Shown piece by piece: positions 54,914 through 63,958 of a stretch of DNA of 64,000 bases (positions are counted from its first letter, which is position 1; every line of letters begins with the position of its first letter). Source of the DNA: Bradyrhizobium sp. ISRA464 (GTDB taxonomy: Bacteria > Pseudomonadota > Alphaproteobacteria > Rhizobiales > Xanthobacteraceae); contig NZ_CP094526.1 of NCBI RefSeq assembly GCF_029910095.1, positions 7,068,001 through 7,132,000 on the forward strand, read 5' to 3'. The position numbers and the translations under genes were made by a program. The notes under the pieces are model-generated. The model made no database searches, had not been told where the DNA came from, and saw only the letters and a list, made by a program, of their open reading frames with translations.

Positions 54914-55060
54914 TCATGCGTGCGGCGTCAGCCACAACAGCATGGCCACAGCCGCCGCGACGATGACGGCCTAGGCGTCACCGTCTTCGAGGCGCCACTG
55001 CGCGGCGAGCCGGTTCGCGACATGATTGAATTCGGTTTGCATCTGCCGGAGCGTTGCCAT
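54914..55060 (-). pseudogene. possible small membrane-protein gene with internal stop
   Basis: A 49-codon frame starts [18 protein letters not shown]. It is interrupted by TAG at codon 30, and continues [18 protein letters not shown], a plausible membrane helix, to TGA. The layout suggests a short protein whose helix was cut off by a point mutation. A 29-residue product is the alternative. No ribosome site or known family was recognised. It lies just beyond the IS element. Confidence 0.35.
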
Positions 55061-55078
55061 CACTTGGCATCGTCGAGA

Positions 55079-55264
55079 CTAGCCGTCCCGGTCGCTGTCA
55101 TGCCGCGATGGCGCAGGCTGCGTCGCGCTGACCGGATCGGATGCCAGAAAGATGCCCTCCAGGCCGGCCTGCAACCGGGTATGTGTCTCGCGGTCGGCCG
55201 CCTCCGCCTTGCGCGGACTGTCTGCGTGCTTGTCATGCGCGGCAGGATCGAATTTCTCGGCCAT
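55079..55264 (-). CDS. small hydrophilic hypothetical protein
   Basis: A 61-residue charged protein (starting [20 protein letters not shown]) without membrane segments. The ATG at 55264 has a strong AAAGGAGG site eight nucleotides upstream, good evidence that it is translated. No family was recognised and no function is suggested. It lies divergent from hemE. Confidence 0.7.
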   Translation of the reverse strand: MAEKFDPAAHDKHADSPRKAEAADRETHTRLQAGLEGIFLASDPVSATQPAPSRHDSDRDG

Positions 55265-55345
55265 GTGGTCCTCCTTTACGAGGGTTCCAGATCCGCCTTG
55301 GCCCACAGCGACGCACCGTGTATCAGGGGCTTGCAAATTTCTTTC

Positions 55346-56410
55346 ATGCTCAGGAACTTTCGCGTGCCCCAGGATTCCGCGACGAAGCCGCTCATCGACG
55401 TCCTGTCGGGCCGCCGCCAGAACATGCCGCCGCTCTGGATGATGCGGCAGGCCGGCCGCTATTTGCCGGAATATCGCGAGCTGCGCGCGAAGGCAGGCAG
55501 CTTCCTCGATCTTTGCTTCACGCCGGACTATGCCGCCGAAGTCACGCTGCAGCCGATCCGCCGGTTCGGCTTCGACGCCGCGATCATCTTCTCCGACATC
55601 CTGGTGATCCCCCACGCGCTCGGTCGCTCGGTACGCTTCGAGGCCGGCGAAGGTCCGCGGCTCGACCCACTGGCAACACCCGAGCAGATCACGACGCTCG
55701 CCACGGAAGCGGACTTCGGCAAGCTCGAACCGGTCTATGAAGCGCTGCGTCGCGTCCGGCGCGAGCTTGCACCGCAGACCGCGCTGATCGGCTTCTGCGG
55801 CGCCCCCTGGACCGTGGCGACCTACATGGTGGCCGGACAGGGCACGCCGGACCAGGCGCCGGCGCGCATGCTTGCCTATCGTCATCCGGACGCGTTCGCA
55901 AAGATCATCGACGTGCTGGTGGAGAACTCGATCCAGTATCTGGTCGGGCAGTCGAAGGCCGGCGCCGACTGCCTGCAGATTTTCGACACCTGGGCCGGCG
56001 TGCTGCCGCCGCGCGAGTTCGCGCGCTGGTCGATCGAGCCGGCCAGGCGCATCGTCGCGGGCGTGCGCAGGCAGGTCCCGAACGCCCGGATCATCGGCTT
56101 TCCGCGCGGCGCCGGCGGCATGCTGCCGACCTACGTCGAGCAAACCGGCGTCGACGCCGTATCCGTCGATTGGGCCGCCGAACCATCGATGATCCGCGAG
56201 CGCGTGCAGTCGCACGTCGCGGTGCAGGGTAATCTCGATCCGCTGGCACTGATTACCGGCGGCGCTGCGCTTGATCGTGCGGTGGACGATGTCCTCGAGA
56301 ATTTCGGCAAGGGGCGGCTGATCTTCAATCTCGGCCACGGCATCCTGCCGGAGACGCCGATCGCCCACGTCGAGCAGATGATCGCGCGAGTACGCGCGTA
56401 TAAGGGGTGA
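55346..56410 (+). CDS. hemE: uroporphyrinogen decarboxylase
   Basis: A 354-residue cytosolic enzyme converting uroporphyrinogen III to coproporphyrinogen III in heme and chlorophyll biosynthesis. The signature 1 block is [18 protein letters not shown] with the substrate-binding Arg residues. Signature 2 is [14 protein letters not shown], and the catalytic Asp is in [14 protein letters not shown]. The C-terminus has [11 protein letters not shown]. The ATG at 55346 lacks a good ribosome site; a far upstream frame start was rejected. No other heme gene is adjacent. Confidence 0.95.
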   Translation: MLRNFRVPQDSATKPLIDVLSGRRQNMPPLWMMRQAGRYLPEYRELRAKAGSFLDLCFTPDYAAEVTLQPIRRFGFDAAIIFSDILVIPHALGRSVRFEAGEGPRLDPLATPEQITTLATEADFGKLEPVYEALRRVRRELAPQTALIGFCGAPWTVATYMVAGQGTPDQAPARMLAYRHPDAFAKIIDVLVENSIQYLVGQSKAGADCLQIFDTWAGVLPPREFARWSIEPARRIVAGVRRQVPNARIIGFPRGAGGMLPTYVEQTGVDAVSVDWAAEPSMIRERVQSHVAVQGNLDPLALITGGAALDRAVDDVLENFGKGRLIFNLGHGILPETPIAHVEQMIARVRAYKG

Positions 56411-56415
56411 GACCT

Positions 56416-56501
56416 GTAGCCCGGATGGAGCATAGCGAAATCCGGGAACCATCCACTCGCACGAGGGATACCCGGATTTCGCTTCGATGCATCCCGGCTA
56501 C
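56416..56501. repeat. intergenic palindromic repeat, family D
   Basis: GTAGCCCGGATGGAGCATAG and CTTCGATGCATCCCGGCTAC arms with GAAATCCGGG and CCCGGATTTC inside. It lies between hemE and the GMC gene, which converge here. Confidence 0.82.
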
Positions 56502-56506
56502 GTCGC

Positions 56507-58138
56507 CTACCGTGCGTCCTCCAGGATCATGTCCGAGGCCTTTTCCGCGATCATGATCGTCGGCGCATTGGTGTTGCCCGACATCAAGTCCGGCATGATC
56601 GACGCATCGACCACGCGCAGGCCCTCGATGCCGCGCACTTTGAGCCGCTGATCGACGACCGCGAGCGGATCGTTGCCCATCCGGCAGGTCGAAGTCGGAT
56701 GATAGACCGTGCTGCCGGTGCTGCGGCAGAACTCGAGCAGATCGTCGTCGCTGACGGTCTTGGAACCCGGATAGACCTCCTCCGCGCAATACTCCTTCAG
56801 CGCCGGTGCGGCCAGGATCTTGCGCAGGATGCGGATGCCGTCGATGAAGGCGCGCCGGTCGGTCTCGGTCGCGAGGTAGTTGATCCGGATCTCCGGCGGC
56901 ACGCCCGGATCGGCACTCTTGATCCGCAGCGTGCCGCGGCTTTCCGGCCGCAGCTGACAGACCGATGCGGTGAAGCCCGAAAACGAATGCAGGTTCTCGC
57001 CCATCTTGTCCGTCGAGAACGGAATGAAATGGATCTGGATGTCCGGCGTGGCTAGGCGCGGATTAGTCTTGAAGAACGCGCCTGAGGTGCCGGCCGCGAT
57101 GGTCAGCGGCCCGCGACGCAAGGCGGCATAATGCGCACCGGCCCAGATGCGCCGCAGCGGATGGTTGACGACGTCGTTGAGCGTCACCCGCTGCAGACAT
57201 CGCGTCACGATCCGAACCTGCAGATGATCCTGAAGGTCGTTGCCGACACCGGGCGCATCGAGCACGACATCGACGCCGTGCTGCTTCAGCAGATCGGCGG
57301 GGCCGACGCCGGAGAGCTGCAGCAATTGCGGCGAATTATACGCGCCGCTTGACACCAGGACTTCCTTGCGCGCCTTTGCTTTGCGCAACTGCCCGTTCTG
57401 CTTGTACTCCACCGCGCTGGCGCGGCGACCCTCGAACAGGATGCGCTGCGCCAGTGCTGACGTCTCGACGCGCAGATTGCCGCGCGTCAGCGCCGGACGC
57501 AGATAGGACTGCGCCGTGCTGGCGCGCCGGCCGCGCCGCGTCGTGGTCTGGAAGAAGCCGGCGCCCTCCTGGGTCGCGCCGTTGAAATCCGGATTGGTGG
57601 GAATGCCGGCTTCGGCCGCGGCGAGAGCGAAGGCCTCCGACAACGGATCATGATGTCGCCAGTCCGACACCGGCAGCGGCCCGCCCTTGCCGTGATATTT
57701 GTCGGACCCGCGCTGCTGATCTTCGGCCCGCTTGAAATACGGCAATACATCGTCATAGCCCCAGCCGGCGTTGCCGCGCTGGCGCCAGCGGTCATAGTCC
57801 TCGTGCTGACCACGCACATAGAGCAGGCCGTTGATCGAGCTGGACCCGCCCAGCACCTTGCCGCGCGGCTGGAACACCTGACGGCCGTTCAAGCCCGGCT
57901 CCGGCTCGGTCTGGTACATCCAGTTGACAGATTTTTCCTTGAACAGCTTGCCGTAGCCGAGCGGGACGTGGATCCAGATATTGGTATCCTTCGGTCCGGC
58001 CTCGAGCAGCAGCACCGAGTGCTTGCCGTCGGCACTCAGGCGATTGGCGAGCACGCAACCGGCCGAGCCGGCACCGACGATGATGTAGTCGAATTCGGCC
58101 GCGTCGTTCGACGATGCGCCATGATTGTTGTTGTTCAT
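56507..58138 (-). CDS. GMC-family FAD oxidoreductase (alcohol/choline dehydrogenase type)
   Basis: A 543-residue flavoenzyme. The FAD motif is FDYIIVGAGSAGCVLANRLS, GMC signature 1 is RGKVLGGSSSINGLLYVRG, signature 2 is GAYNSPQLLQLSGVGP, and the catalytic His is in VYHPTSTCRMG. Relatives oxidise choline, aliphatic alcohols or PEG-type ethers. The ATG at 58138 has GGGGGAAA upstream. Its neighbour upstream is a decayed aromatic-catabolism remnant, so it may once have belonged to a larger cluster. Confidence 0.92.
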   Translation of the reverse strand: MNNNNHGASSNDAAEFDYIIVGAGSAGCVLANRLSADGKHSVLLLEAGPKDTNIWIHVPLGYGKLFKEKSVNWMYQTEPEPGLNGRQVFQPRGKVLGGSSSINGLLYVRGQHEDYDRWRQRGNAGWGYDDVLPYFKRAEDQQRGSDKYHGKGGPLPVSDWRHHDPLSEAFALAAAEAGIPTNPDFNGATQEGAGFFQTTTRRGRRASTAQSYLRPALTRGNLRVETSALAQRILFEGRRASAVEYKQNGQLRKAKARKEVLVSSGAYNSPQLLQLSGVGPADLLKQHGVDVVLDAPGVGNDLQDHLQVRIVTRCLQRVTLNDVVNHPLRRIWAGAHYAALRRGPLTIAAGTSGAFFKTNPRLATPDIQIHFIPFSTDKMGENLHSFSGFTASVCQLRPESRGTLRIKSADPGVPPEIRINYLATETDRRAFIDGIRILRKILAAPALKEYCAEEVYPGSKTVSDDDLLEFCRSTGSTVYHPTSTCRMGNDPLAVVDQRLKVRGIEGLRVVDASIMPDLMSGNTNAPTIMIAEKASDMILEDAR

Positions 58139-58334
58139 TCGTTTCCCCCGGCCATACGGCACGTCCGGCGCTCCGCGACGGCGATCGCTTGAGAACCTCA
58201 GCGAGGTGCTCGCACGCGTCGCCATGCGTCAGGCCAGCCCGAGAAGACGTAGCGAGCGCGACAGATGCGGTCAAGAAAGATAGAGCGCAGATTCCGAGAG
58301 GTGCTACAGGAGGCCGACGGGTGGTACGGTTGCC

Positions 58335-58437
58335 GGCGCCCGCGTTGAGGCTCTGGAGCAGTTGCCCGACGGGCAGATTGAGCTCGTCGGCACTTTCGGC
58401 GGCGGCGAAGATGTAGCGGTCGGGCCGCACGATCGCG
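58335..58437 (-). pseudogene. C-terminal remnant of a FAD-dependent aromatic hydroxylase (MhpA-like)
   Basis: A short open stretch reads AIVRPDRYIFAAAESADELN followed by LPVGQLLQSLNAG. It resembles the very C-terminus of MhpA-type 3-(3-hydroxyphenyl)propionate hydroxylases, where VRPDxYV is conserved. It is fused out of frame to the dioxygenase remnant at 58438. The match is short, so the family call is tentative. Confidence 0.4.
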
Positions 58438-58774
58438 CTGCAGGAACACGCCGCGCAGATCGAACGTGCCTGCCGGCGCGATATATTCACTGAGACGAAA
58501 GCCCGCGGCCATGTAGAACTCGCAAGCCTTGCGTACCTCCGGCGTCAGCACCTGATAGTGGTCGAGCCGCAACGCCGAACCGCCGGCGTGGCGACTGAAT
58601 TTGGTGATCATGCGCGGCACGACCGGCATGGTCGCGCAGAATTCCAACGGCGTGCCGACGGGATCGACCGCGTGCAGGGTGCGGCCCTGATGCGGCGCAT
58701 CGGCCCAGGTCGCCTGGCAGCCATGCGCCTCTGATGCGAAACCCGGGGTCGTGGTTCGTGGTCGGGAGGCTCAT
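58438..58774 (-). pseudogene. remnant of an extradiol (catechol 2,3-) dioxygenase, VOC fold
   Basis: The gene starts normally at ATG 58774 (MSLPTTNHDPGF). It then jumps, out of frame, to the middle of a catechol 2,3-dioxygenase-like protein: HGCQATWADAPHQGRTLHAV, PVGTPLEFCATMP, ALRLDHYQVLTPEVRKACEF, GTFDLRGVFLQR. Some 100 residues of the N-terminal domain are missing and the C-terminal part is lost at 58437. It was probably a meta-cleavage enzyme for plant-type phenolics. Confidence 0.7.
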
Positions 58775-59042
58775 GCGCGCACCTTCTGGTTTGCCGTCGC
58801 GATCGCAGTCATTGCGAAAAACCGACGAGGGATCAAGCAGCGCGGCCGTAGGCAATGTTTACCGAATGCTGCGCCGACGCTCGCCTCCCGTCGCGCATTT
58901 GTATCGATTTGTCAGCAATGCCGCCGCTTGGGAACCAAAGTGGCGCCGCATGTTTCGGTTCATTTCAAAAATTCATATTTTGTCAAAGGTTTGCAGCGAA
59001 CTTTTCGGCACGGCCGCCGGGCCCAATCGCGCGGTATCTGCA

Positions 59043-61004
59043 ATGCGTATGTACCTGAGTTCATATCTCGCGAAGCTGCTCGCAGGCGACCTGTCCGCCT
59101 TCGGCGCGCCGCCGACCGATGATGCGCTCGCAGGTCACATCCGGGCCGAGCAGGTTTCGCTGATCCTCGGCTATTCGGCCGGCATCATGTTGGCCAATGC
59201 CTGCAACGCGCTGGTGCTCGCTGTCGCGCTGTGGCAATCGCCCGACTGGTCCTTCGCCATGATGTGGGCGGTGGGAGTGAGCAGCGCAGCCCTGTTCTTC
59301 GGCCTGCAGGCGCGCGCGTCGCGACGCATCGCCAAGCCGCAGTTCGTATCGCGCCGGACCATGTACCGTCTGGTGCGCAATGCTTTGGCGCTGGGCACCG
59401 CCTGGGGCATCGTCCCGGTCGCCTTCTTCGCGGACGCTTCGAGCGGCGCGCAGTTGGTCATTACCTGCCTGTGCGCGGGAATGCTGGCCGGCGGCGCCTT
59501 CGCCTTCTCCACCATTCCGATCGCGGCGATTGCATTCACCGCACCGATCTTCGTCGGCACGGCGATCTGTCTCGGCCGGGAGGGCGATTTCATCTACCTG
59601 CTGGTGGCGGTGCTGGTCGTGGTCTACGGGCTCGTACTGCTGCGTGGCGTCTTCGTCCACGCCTTCGAGTTCCAGCGACGGATTATTGCCCAGCATGAAG
59701 CCGAGCGAACCGTGCGGCAGGATCTGCTGACGCATCTGCCAAACCGCGTTGCCTTCAACGAAACGCTCGCCGGCGCCCTCAATCGGCTGACCCGGTCCGG
59801 TGAGGAATTCGCGGTGCTATTGCTCGATCTCGATCGCCTCAAGGAGGTGAACGACAGGTTCGGCCACCCTGCCGGCGATGAATTTCTGGTACAGGTCGCA
59901 GCCCGGCTGCAGCGATGCACACGCGCGGCCGAGCATGTCGCGCGCATCGGCAGCGACGAATTTGCGCTGATCATGTCCAACCTGTCCAGGGCGGAAGACG
60001 CGCTCGCGCTGGCCGAGCGGTTCGTGGCGGCGTTTGCCGACCCCTTCGTGATTGAGGGATACGAGGTCACGAGCGCGATCAGCATCGGCATCGTGCTGGC
60101 GCCGCGGGACGGCAACACGTCGCACGACCTCCTCAAGCATGTCGACATCGCGCTCTATCGGGCGAAGAAGTCGGGACCCGGCACCATCTGCTTCTTCGAA
60201 GCGAGTGACGACCAATCGGCGCGCGACCGCAGGGCGCTGCAGCGCGACCTCGAACGCGCCATCGAGGCGGACGAGCTGTTCCTCGTCTACCAACCCTTCC
60301 TCGATATCCGCAAAGGCCACATCACCGGCTTCGAGGCGCTGTTGCGCTGGCAGCATCCGGTGCGCGGTCTGATCCCACCGACTGTATTTATTCCGATCGC
60401 CGAGGAGAGCGGATTGATCCACCCGCTCGGCGAATGGGTCATTCGCCACGCCTGCGCGACGCTGTCACTCTGGCCGGACGATCTCAGGATCGCGGTCAAC
60501 TTCTCCGCCGTGCAGTTCCAGAACGCGAGTATCCTGGAGACGATCGTGCAGGCCCTGACCGAGGCGAACGTGTCGCCACGCCGGCTTGAGATCGAAATCA
60601 CCGAATCGATGCTGATCTCGAAATATGGATCGGCGCCCGCGATCCTGAACTCGTTGCTCGAGCTCGGTCTGACCGTCGCGCTCGACGATTTCGGCACGGG
60701 ATTCTCGTCACTGACCTATTTGCGCAAGCTGCCGTTCAGCCGCATAAAGATCGACCAGTCCTTCATCCGCGACATGTTGACCCAACCGGACTGCGCCGCA
60801 ATCGTGAAATCAGTGATCGCGCTTGCGCAGGACCTGGAAATTGGCGTCGTGGCCGAAGGGGTCGAAACCGCCGACCAGCTCGAATATCTGCGTCAGACCA
60901 GCTGCGACGAGGTCCAGGGTTACCTGATCGGCCGGCCGATGTCGGCGAGCGAGATCTCCGCCGCACTCGATCGCGCTTCCCAGCAGTCCGTACACGCCGC
61001 CTAG
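59043..61004 (+). CDS. membrane GGDEF/EAL cyclic-di-GMP protein, probably a phosphodiesterase
   Basis: A protein of about 653 residues. Five or six helices lie in the first ~210 residues as a MASE-like sensor. The GGDEF domain (about 230-390) has a degenerate site, RIGSDEF in place of RIGGDEF. The EAL domain (about 400-645) keeps the catalytic set: FEALLRW, NFSAVQF, EITESM, DDFGTGFSS, KIDQSF and VVAEGVET. It therefore more likely degrades than makes cyclic-di-GMP. Starts at 59043 (MRMYLSS) or 58950 are both possible; neither has a clear ribosome site. Confidence 0.88.
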   Translation: MRMYLSSYLAKLLAGDLSAFGAPPTDDALAGHIRAEQVSLILGYSAGIMLANACNALVLAVALWQSPDWSFAMMWAVGVSSAALFFGLQARASRRIAKPQFVSRRTMYRLVRNALALGTAWGIVPVAFFADASSGAQLVITCLCAGMLAGGAFAFSTIPIAAIAFTAPIFVGTAICLGREGDFIYLLVAVLVVVYGLVLLRGVFVHAFEFQRRIIAQHEAERTVRQDLLTHLPNRVAFNETLAGALNRLTRSGEEFAVLLLDLDRLKEVNDRFGHPAGDEFLVQVAARLQRCTRAAEHVARIGSDEFALIMSNLSRAEDALALAERFVAAFADPFVIEGYEVTSAISIGIVLAPRDGNTSHDLLKHVDIALYRAKKSGPGTICFFEASDDQSARDRRALQRDLERAIEADELFLVYQPFLDIRKGHITGFEALLRWQHPVRGLIPPTVFIPIAEESGLIHPLGEWVIRHACATLSLWPDDLRIAVNFSAVQFQNASILETIVQALTEANVSPRRLEIEITESMLISKYGSAPAILNSLLELGLTVALDDFGTGFSSLTYLRKLPFSRIKIDQSFIRDMLTQPDCAAIVKSVIALAQDLEIGVVAEGVETADQLEYLRQTSCDEVQGYLIGRPMSASEISAALDRASQQSVHAA

Positions 61005-61029
61005 TCGCCGCGCGAGGCCACGGGTCGCC

Positions 61030-62010
61030 TCAGGCCGAGTCCGCGCGGTGCAAGGTGTCCACCGTGATGATGCCGCGGGCGCGCGACACGCAGGCGCAGA
61101 TCTTGCGGCCTTCCCGCCGCTCGCGCTCGCTGAAGAAGACGTCGCGATGATCGATCTCGCCGTCGACGTCGATCACATCAAGCGCACAGACGCCGCATTC
61201 GCCGCGGCGGCAGTCGCTCATCACCTCGTCGCCGGCGTCGTTGAGCACATCAAGCATCGTCCGGTCGTGCGGAATCACGACCTCGACGCCCTCCTGCTTG
61301 AGCCGCACACGGAATGCTTCGGTCGGCAGCAGCCCGCTCGATCCGAACGTCTCATAGCGCAGGTCGGCCATCGGCCGGCCGGCGGCCTCCCAGGCGTGCC
61401 GCGCCGCATCCAGCATCCGCATCGGGCCGCAGAGCAACGTCATCGCATCCTGCGGCAGCGCCGCGAACACCGCACCGAGATCGAGCCGACGGCCCTCGTC
61501 GCCGGCGTAGACGATCAGGCGCCGGCCGAGCAGAGCTTCGAGCACGTCGAGATAGGCAGCATCATCGCGCGAGCGCACCGCATAATGCAGCGCAACTTCC
61601 GCGTTGCGACGGGCGAGCGCCTGCGCCGCGCCGACGATCGGCGTGATGCCGATGCCGCCGGCCACAAGGCAGACATGCTGTCGCGTCCAGTCGAGTTGCA
61701 CAAGCGATGTCGGCAGCGTGATGTTGATGCGGGCTCCCGGTTCGAGCGACCACATATAGCGCGAGCCGCCGCGGGACTCCGGCGCGCGGCGCACCGCGAT
61801 CCGGTAGCCTTGCGCATCCGCTTCCCCGACCAGCGAGTAGGAACGCGTCTGCGGCCGTCCATCGACCGCGACGCCGATCTGGATATGGCTGCCGACCGGA
61901 TAGGGCGCCACGGCGACGCGATCGGGGCGCAGCAGGAATTCGCGGATGCCGGGCGTGAGATCGCGCGTGGCGACGACGGTTGCAGGCGTCCAGGTCTCGA
62001 TGAAGCGCAT
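61030..62010 (-). CDS. vanB: ferredoxin:NAD-type oxygenase reductase (VanB-like)
   Basis: A 326-residue reductase of the phthalate-dioxygenase-reductase class. The FAD-binding front has RSYSLVGEADAQGYRIAVRR. The NAD region has VAGGIGITPIVGAAQAL and LLCGPMRMLDAA. The C-terminal plant-type 2Fe-2S domain has CRRGECGVC plus a distal Cys in KICACVSR. It passes electrons from NADH to the Rieske oxygenase encoded upstream. It is the last of a three-gene operon; the gap to the GntR gene is 12 nt. Confidence 0.88.
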   Translation of the reverse strand: MRFIETWTPATVVATRDLTPGIREFLLRPDRVAVAPYPVGSHIQIGVAVDGRPQTRSYSLVGEADAQGYRIAVRRAPESRGGSRYMWSLEPGARINITLPTSLVQLDWTRQHVCLVAGGIGITPIVGAAQALARRNAEVALHYAVRSRDDAAYLDVLEALLGRRLIVYAGDEGRRLDLGAVFAALPQDAMTLLCGPMRMLDAARHAWEAAGRPMADLRYETFGSSGLLPTEAFRVRLKQEGVEVVIPHDRTMLDVLNDAGDEVMSDCRRGECGVCALDVIDVDGEIDHRDVFFSERERREGRKICACVSRARGIITVDTLHRADSA

Positions 62011-62022
62011 AAGACTCCCCGC

Positions 62023-62778
62023 TCAGTCGGCCGCAGCCGATTTGATCAGCGCCAGGGCCGGCAACAGGTCGAGATGGGTCCGGTTGCGCAGCGCCAGCCG
62101 CAGATTGCGCGCGGCAAGCCGCGCATGCTCGCGCATGACGGCCTCAGCCCGTCCGCCCTCCCGGTTCTCGATGGCGTCGACCACGACGCGGTGATGATCC
62201 TGTGCGATCAGCAGGATCTGGTGCGCCTCGGGCAAGGCCGATTGCGCCATCACGAAGCCGCTGGGGGAGGCGAACGGCAGTGCCGAGGCGCGGTCGATCT
62301 GCCGGATCAGCGGCGGGCTGCGCGACAGCTCGGTAAGCAGCGCATGGAAGCGCGCGTTCAGCGCGACATAGGACGAGAACGCCTCGACCGAGACCGGATC
62401 CTGGCGCACCAGGCCATCGATCTCGTTCAGGCACTCCTTCAACGGCTCGAGATCGCGCGCGGACACGCCGCGTTCAGCGGCAAACCGCGCGGCTAGACCC
62501 TCGAGCGTGCCGCGCAGCTCGATGGAATCGAGAATGTCGCGCTCGGAGAATGCCTTGACCATGAAGCCGCCCGACGGGATCGCCTCCAGCAGGCCCTCCT
62601 CCTCCAGCCGCACCAGCGCCATCCGTACCGGCGTCCGCGAGACGCCGGTGGTTTCGACCGCCTGCAATTCCGAGATGCGCTCGCCCGGACGAAGACCGCC
62701 CGAGAGGATCAGGTCGCGCAGCGCGAGCTGTGCCCGCACGGTCTGCGACACGGAGCGATCGGCCTCCCGTTCCGGCAT
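62023..62778 (-). CDS. GntR/FCD-family regulator of the oxygenase operon
   Basis: A 251-residue regulator. The N-terminal winged helix (about 10-75) has LALRDLILSGGLRPGERISE and VSRTPVRMALVRLEEEGLLE. The C-terminal FCD helical domain has the metal-binding type His residues (FHALLTEL, ... DHHRVVVDAIENR). The ATG has AAGGAG upstream. It lies between the oxygenase and reductase genes. The TGTATACA palindromes near 63885 and 63947 are its likely operators. Confidence 0.9.
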   Translation of the reverse strand: MPEREADRSVSQTVRAQLALRDLILSGGLRPGERISELQAVETTGVSRTPVRMALVRLEEEGLLEAIPSGGFMVKAFSERDILDSIELRGTLEGLAARFAAERGVSARDLEPLKECLNEIDGLVRQDPVSVEAFSSYVALNARFHALLTELSRSPPLIRQIDRASALPFASPSGFVMAQSALPEAHQILLIAQDHHRVVVDAIENREGGRAEAVMREHARLAARNLRLALRNRTHLDLLPALALIKSAAAD

Positions 62779-62792
62779 TGCTCGCTCCTTGA

Positions 62793-63842
62793 TTACTCGG
62801 CCGCCTGCAGGTGCTGGGGCGGGTTCTCCTTCGCCACCATGCGGTCGATGACGCGCCGCGCCCACATCGCGCCGGCATCGATGTTGAGGTTGTAGAATAC
62901 GCGGTCCGGGTTCTCGTCCATCGCGCGCTGTTGCGCCTCGAGAATGATCTCGTCCTCGTGGAAGATGCCGGCGACGCCCTCGCGGATCTCCGTGGTCAGG
63001 CGTTGCTCGGTGAGGCGGTGATTGCGCACGAAGGCCCAGAAGTAATGGGTGGTCTTCTCGGTCTCCGGCGTGATGGTGTTGAGCACATAGCCGTTGACGC
63101 CCGCCGAGCGGTCACCTTCGGGCGCACCTGATCCGGCCGGCGCGACGCCGACGTCGATATTGACCGTGCACGGCGCCTCGAAGCGGATGATCTGCCATCG
63201 GTCGACCGGACCCGGCTTCTGCAACTGCTTGGCCCAGAACGGCGGCGCCTCGATGCCTTTCATCCAGCGCGTCACTGTCACGGTCTTCTCGCCATGGGTG
63301 ACGTCGAAGGGAGCTTCGGCGACCGCGTCATTGCCGATGCTGGAGCCGTGCACGAAGGTTTCGTGGGTGAGATCCATGAGGTTATCGACCACGAGACGGT
63401 AGTCGCACTTGACGTGAATGGTCTTGCCATCGCCGGCCCAGGCAGGATCATTATTCCAGTGCATGTCGGGCACCAGTTCGGGGTCAGCGAGCGCGGGATC
63501 GCCCATCCAAAGCCAGACGAAGCGGTGACGTTCAACCACCGGATAGGCGCGCACGCAGGCCGACGGATTGATCGTCTCCTGCGAGGGCATGAAGGTGCAG
63601 CGGCCCTGCGCATTGTACTTCAGGCCGTGATAGCCGCAGACCACGGTGTCGCCCTCGAGCCGGCCCTTGGACAGCGGCACCAAGCGGTGCCAGCAGGCAT
63701 CCTCCAGCGCCACGACCTCGCCGTCGCCCTTCCGATACATCACGACATGCTTGCCGCAGATCGTGCGCGGCAGCAGCGCATGCTTGATCTCGGCGTCCCA
63801 GCCGGCCGCGTACCACGCGTTCATCGGAAATGGTTTTGACAT
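62793..63842 (-). CDS. vanA: Rieske aromatic oxygenase, vanillate O-demethylase oxygenase-type
   Basis: A 349-residue Rieske non-heme iron oxygenase. The 2Fe-2S motif is CWHR with 16 residues then CGYHG. The mononuclear iron motif is NLMDLTHETFVHGSS with the Asp-His-His set. It resembles VanA along its whole length (MNAWYAAGW at the start, NIDAGAMWARRVIDRM at the end). It would demethylate vanillate or a similar methoxylated benzoate together with the VanB-like reductase. The ATG has GGGAGG upstream. Substrate identity is by homology. Confidence 0.9.
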   Translation of the reverse strand: MSKPFPMNAWYAAGWDAEIKHALLPRTICGKHVVMYRKGDGEVVALEDACWHRLVPLSKGRLEGDTVVCGYHGLKYNAQGRCTFMPSQETINPSACVRAYPVVERHRFVWLWMGDPALADPELVPDMHWNNDPAWAGDGKTIHVKCDYRLVVDNLMDLTHETFVHGSSIGNDAVAEAPFDVTHGEKTVTVTRWMKGIEAPPFWAKQLQKPGPVDRWQIIRFEAPCTVNIDVGVAPAGSGAPEGDRSAGVNGYVLNTITPETEKTTHYFWAFVRNHRLTEQRLTTEIREGVAGIFHEDEIILEAQQRAMDENPDRVFYNLNIDAGAMWARRVIDRMVAKENPPQHLQAAE

Positions 63843-63880
63843 GGCGGCCTCCCGGTAATCAGCGCTGCTTGCGTACCTAC

Positions 63881-63888
63881 TGTATACA
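63881..63888. promoter_or_regulatory. candidate GntR operator 1
   Basis: TGTATACA, a perfect 8-bp palindrome 39 nt before the oxygenase ATG. A second similar site is 55 nt further upstream. GntR/FCD regulators typically bind such short palindromes near their own promoters. Confidence 0.55.
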
Positions 63889-63942
63889 TAGTTGCCTTGA
63901 GTTATGCAAGGATCGGCCATTTTCGCCTCTAATTTCCGATTC

Positions 63943-63952
63943 ATGTATACAT
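63943..63952. promoter_or_regulatory. candidate GntR operator 2
   Basis: ATGTATACAT, a perfect 10-bp palindrome between the divergent oxygenase operon and the next gene. With operator 1 it may allow looping or cooperative binding that controls both directions. Confidence 0.55.
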
Positions 63953-63958
63953 AATGAC

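Noticed and set aside
55079..56452. 457-codon minus-strand open frame covering hemE
   Set aside because: Most of it is antisense to hemE. Only its last 61 codons, which begin with a strong ribosome site at 55264, look real and are reported as a small gene.
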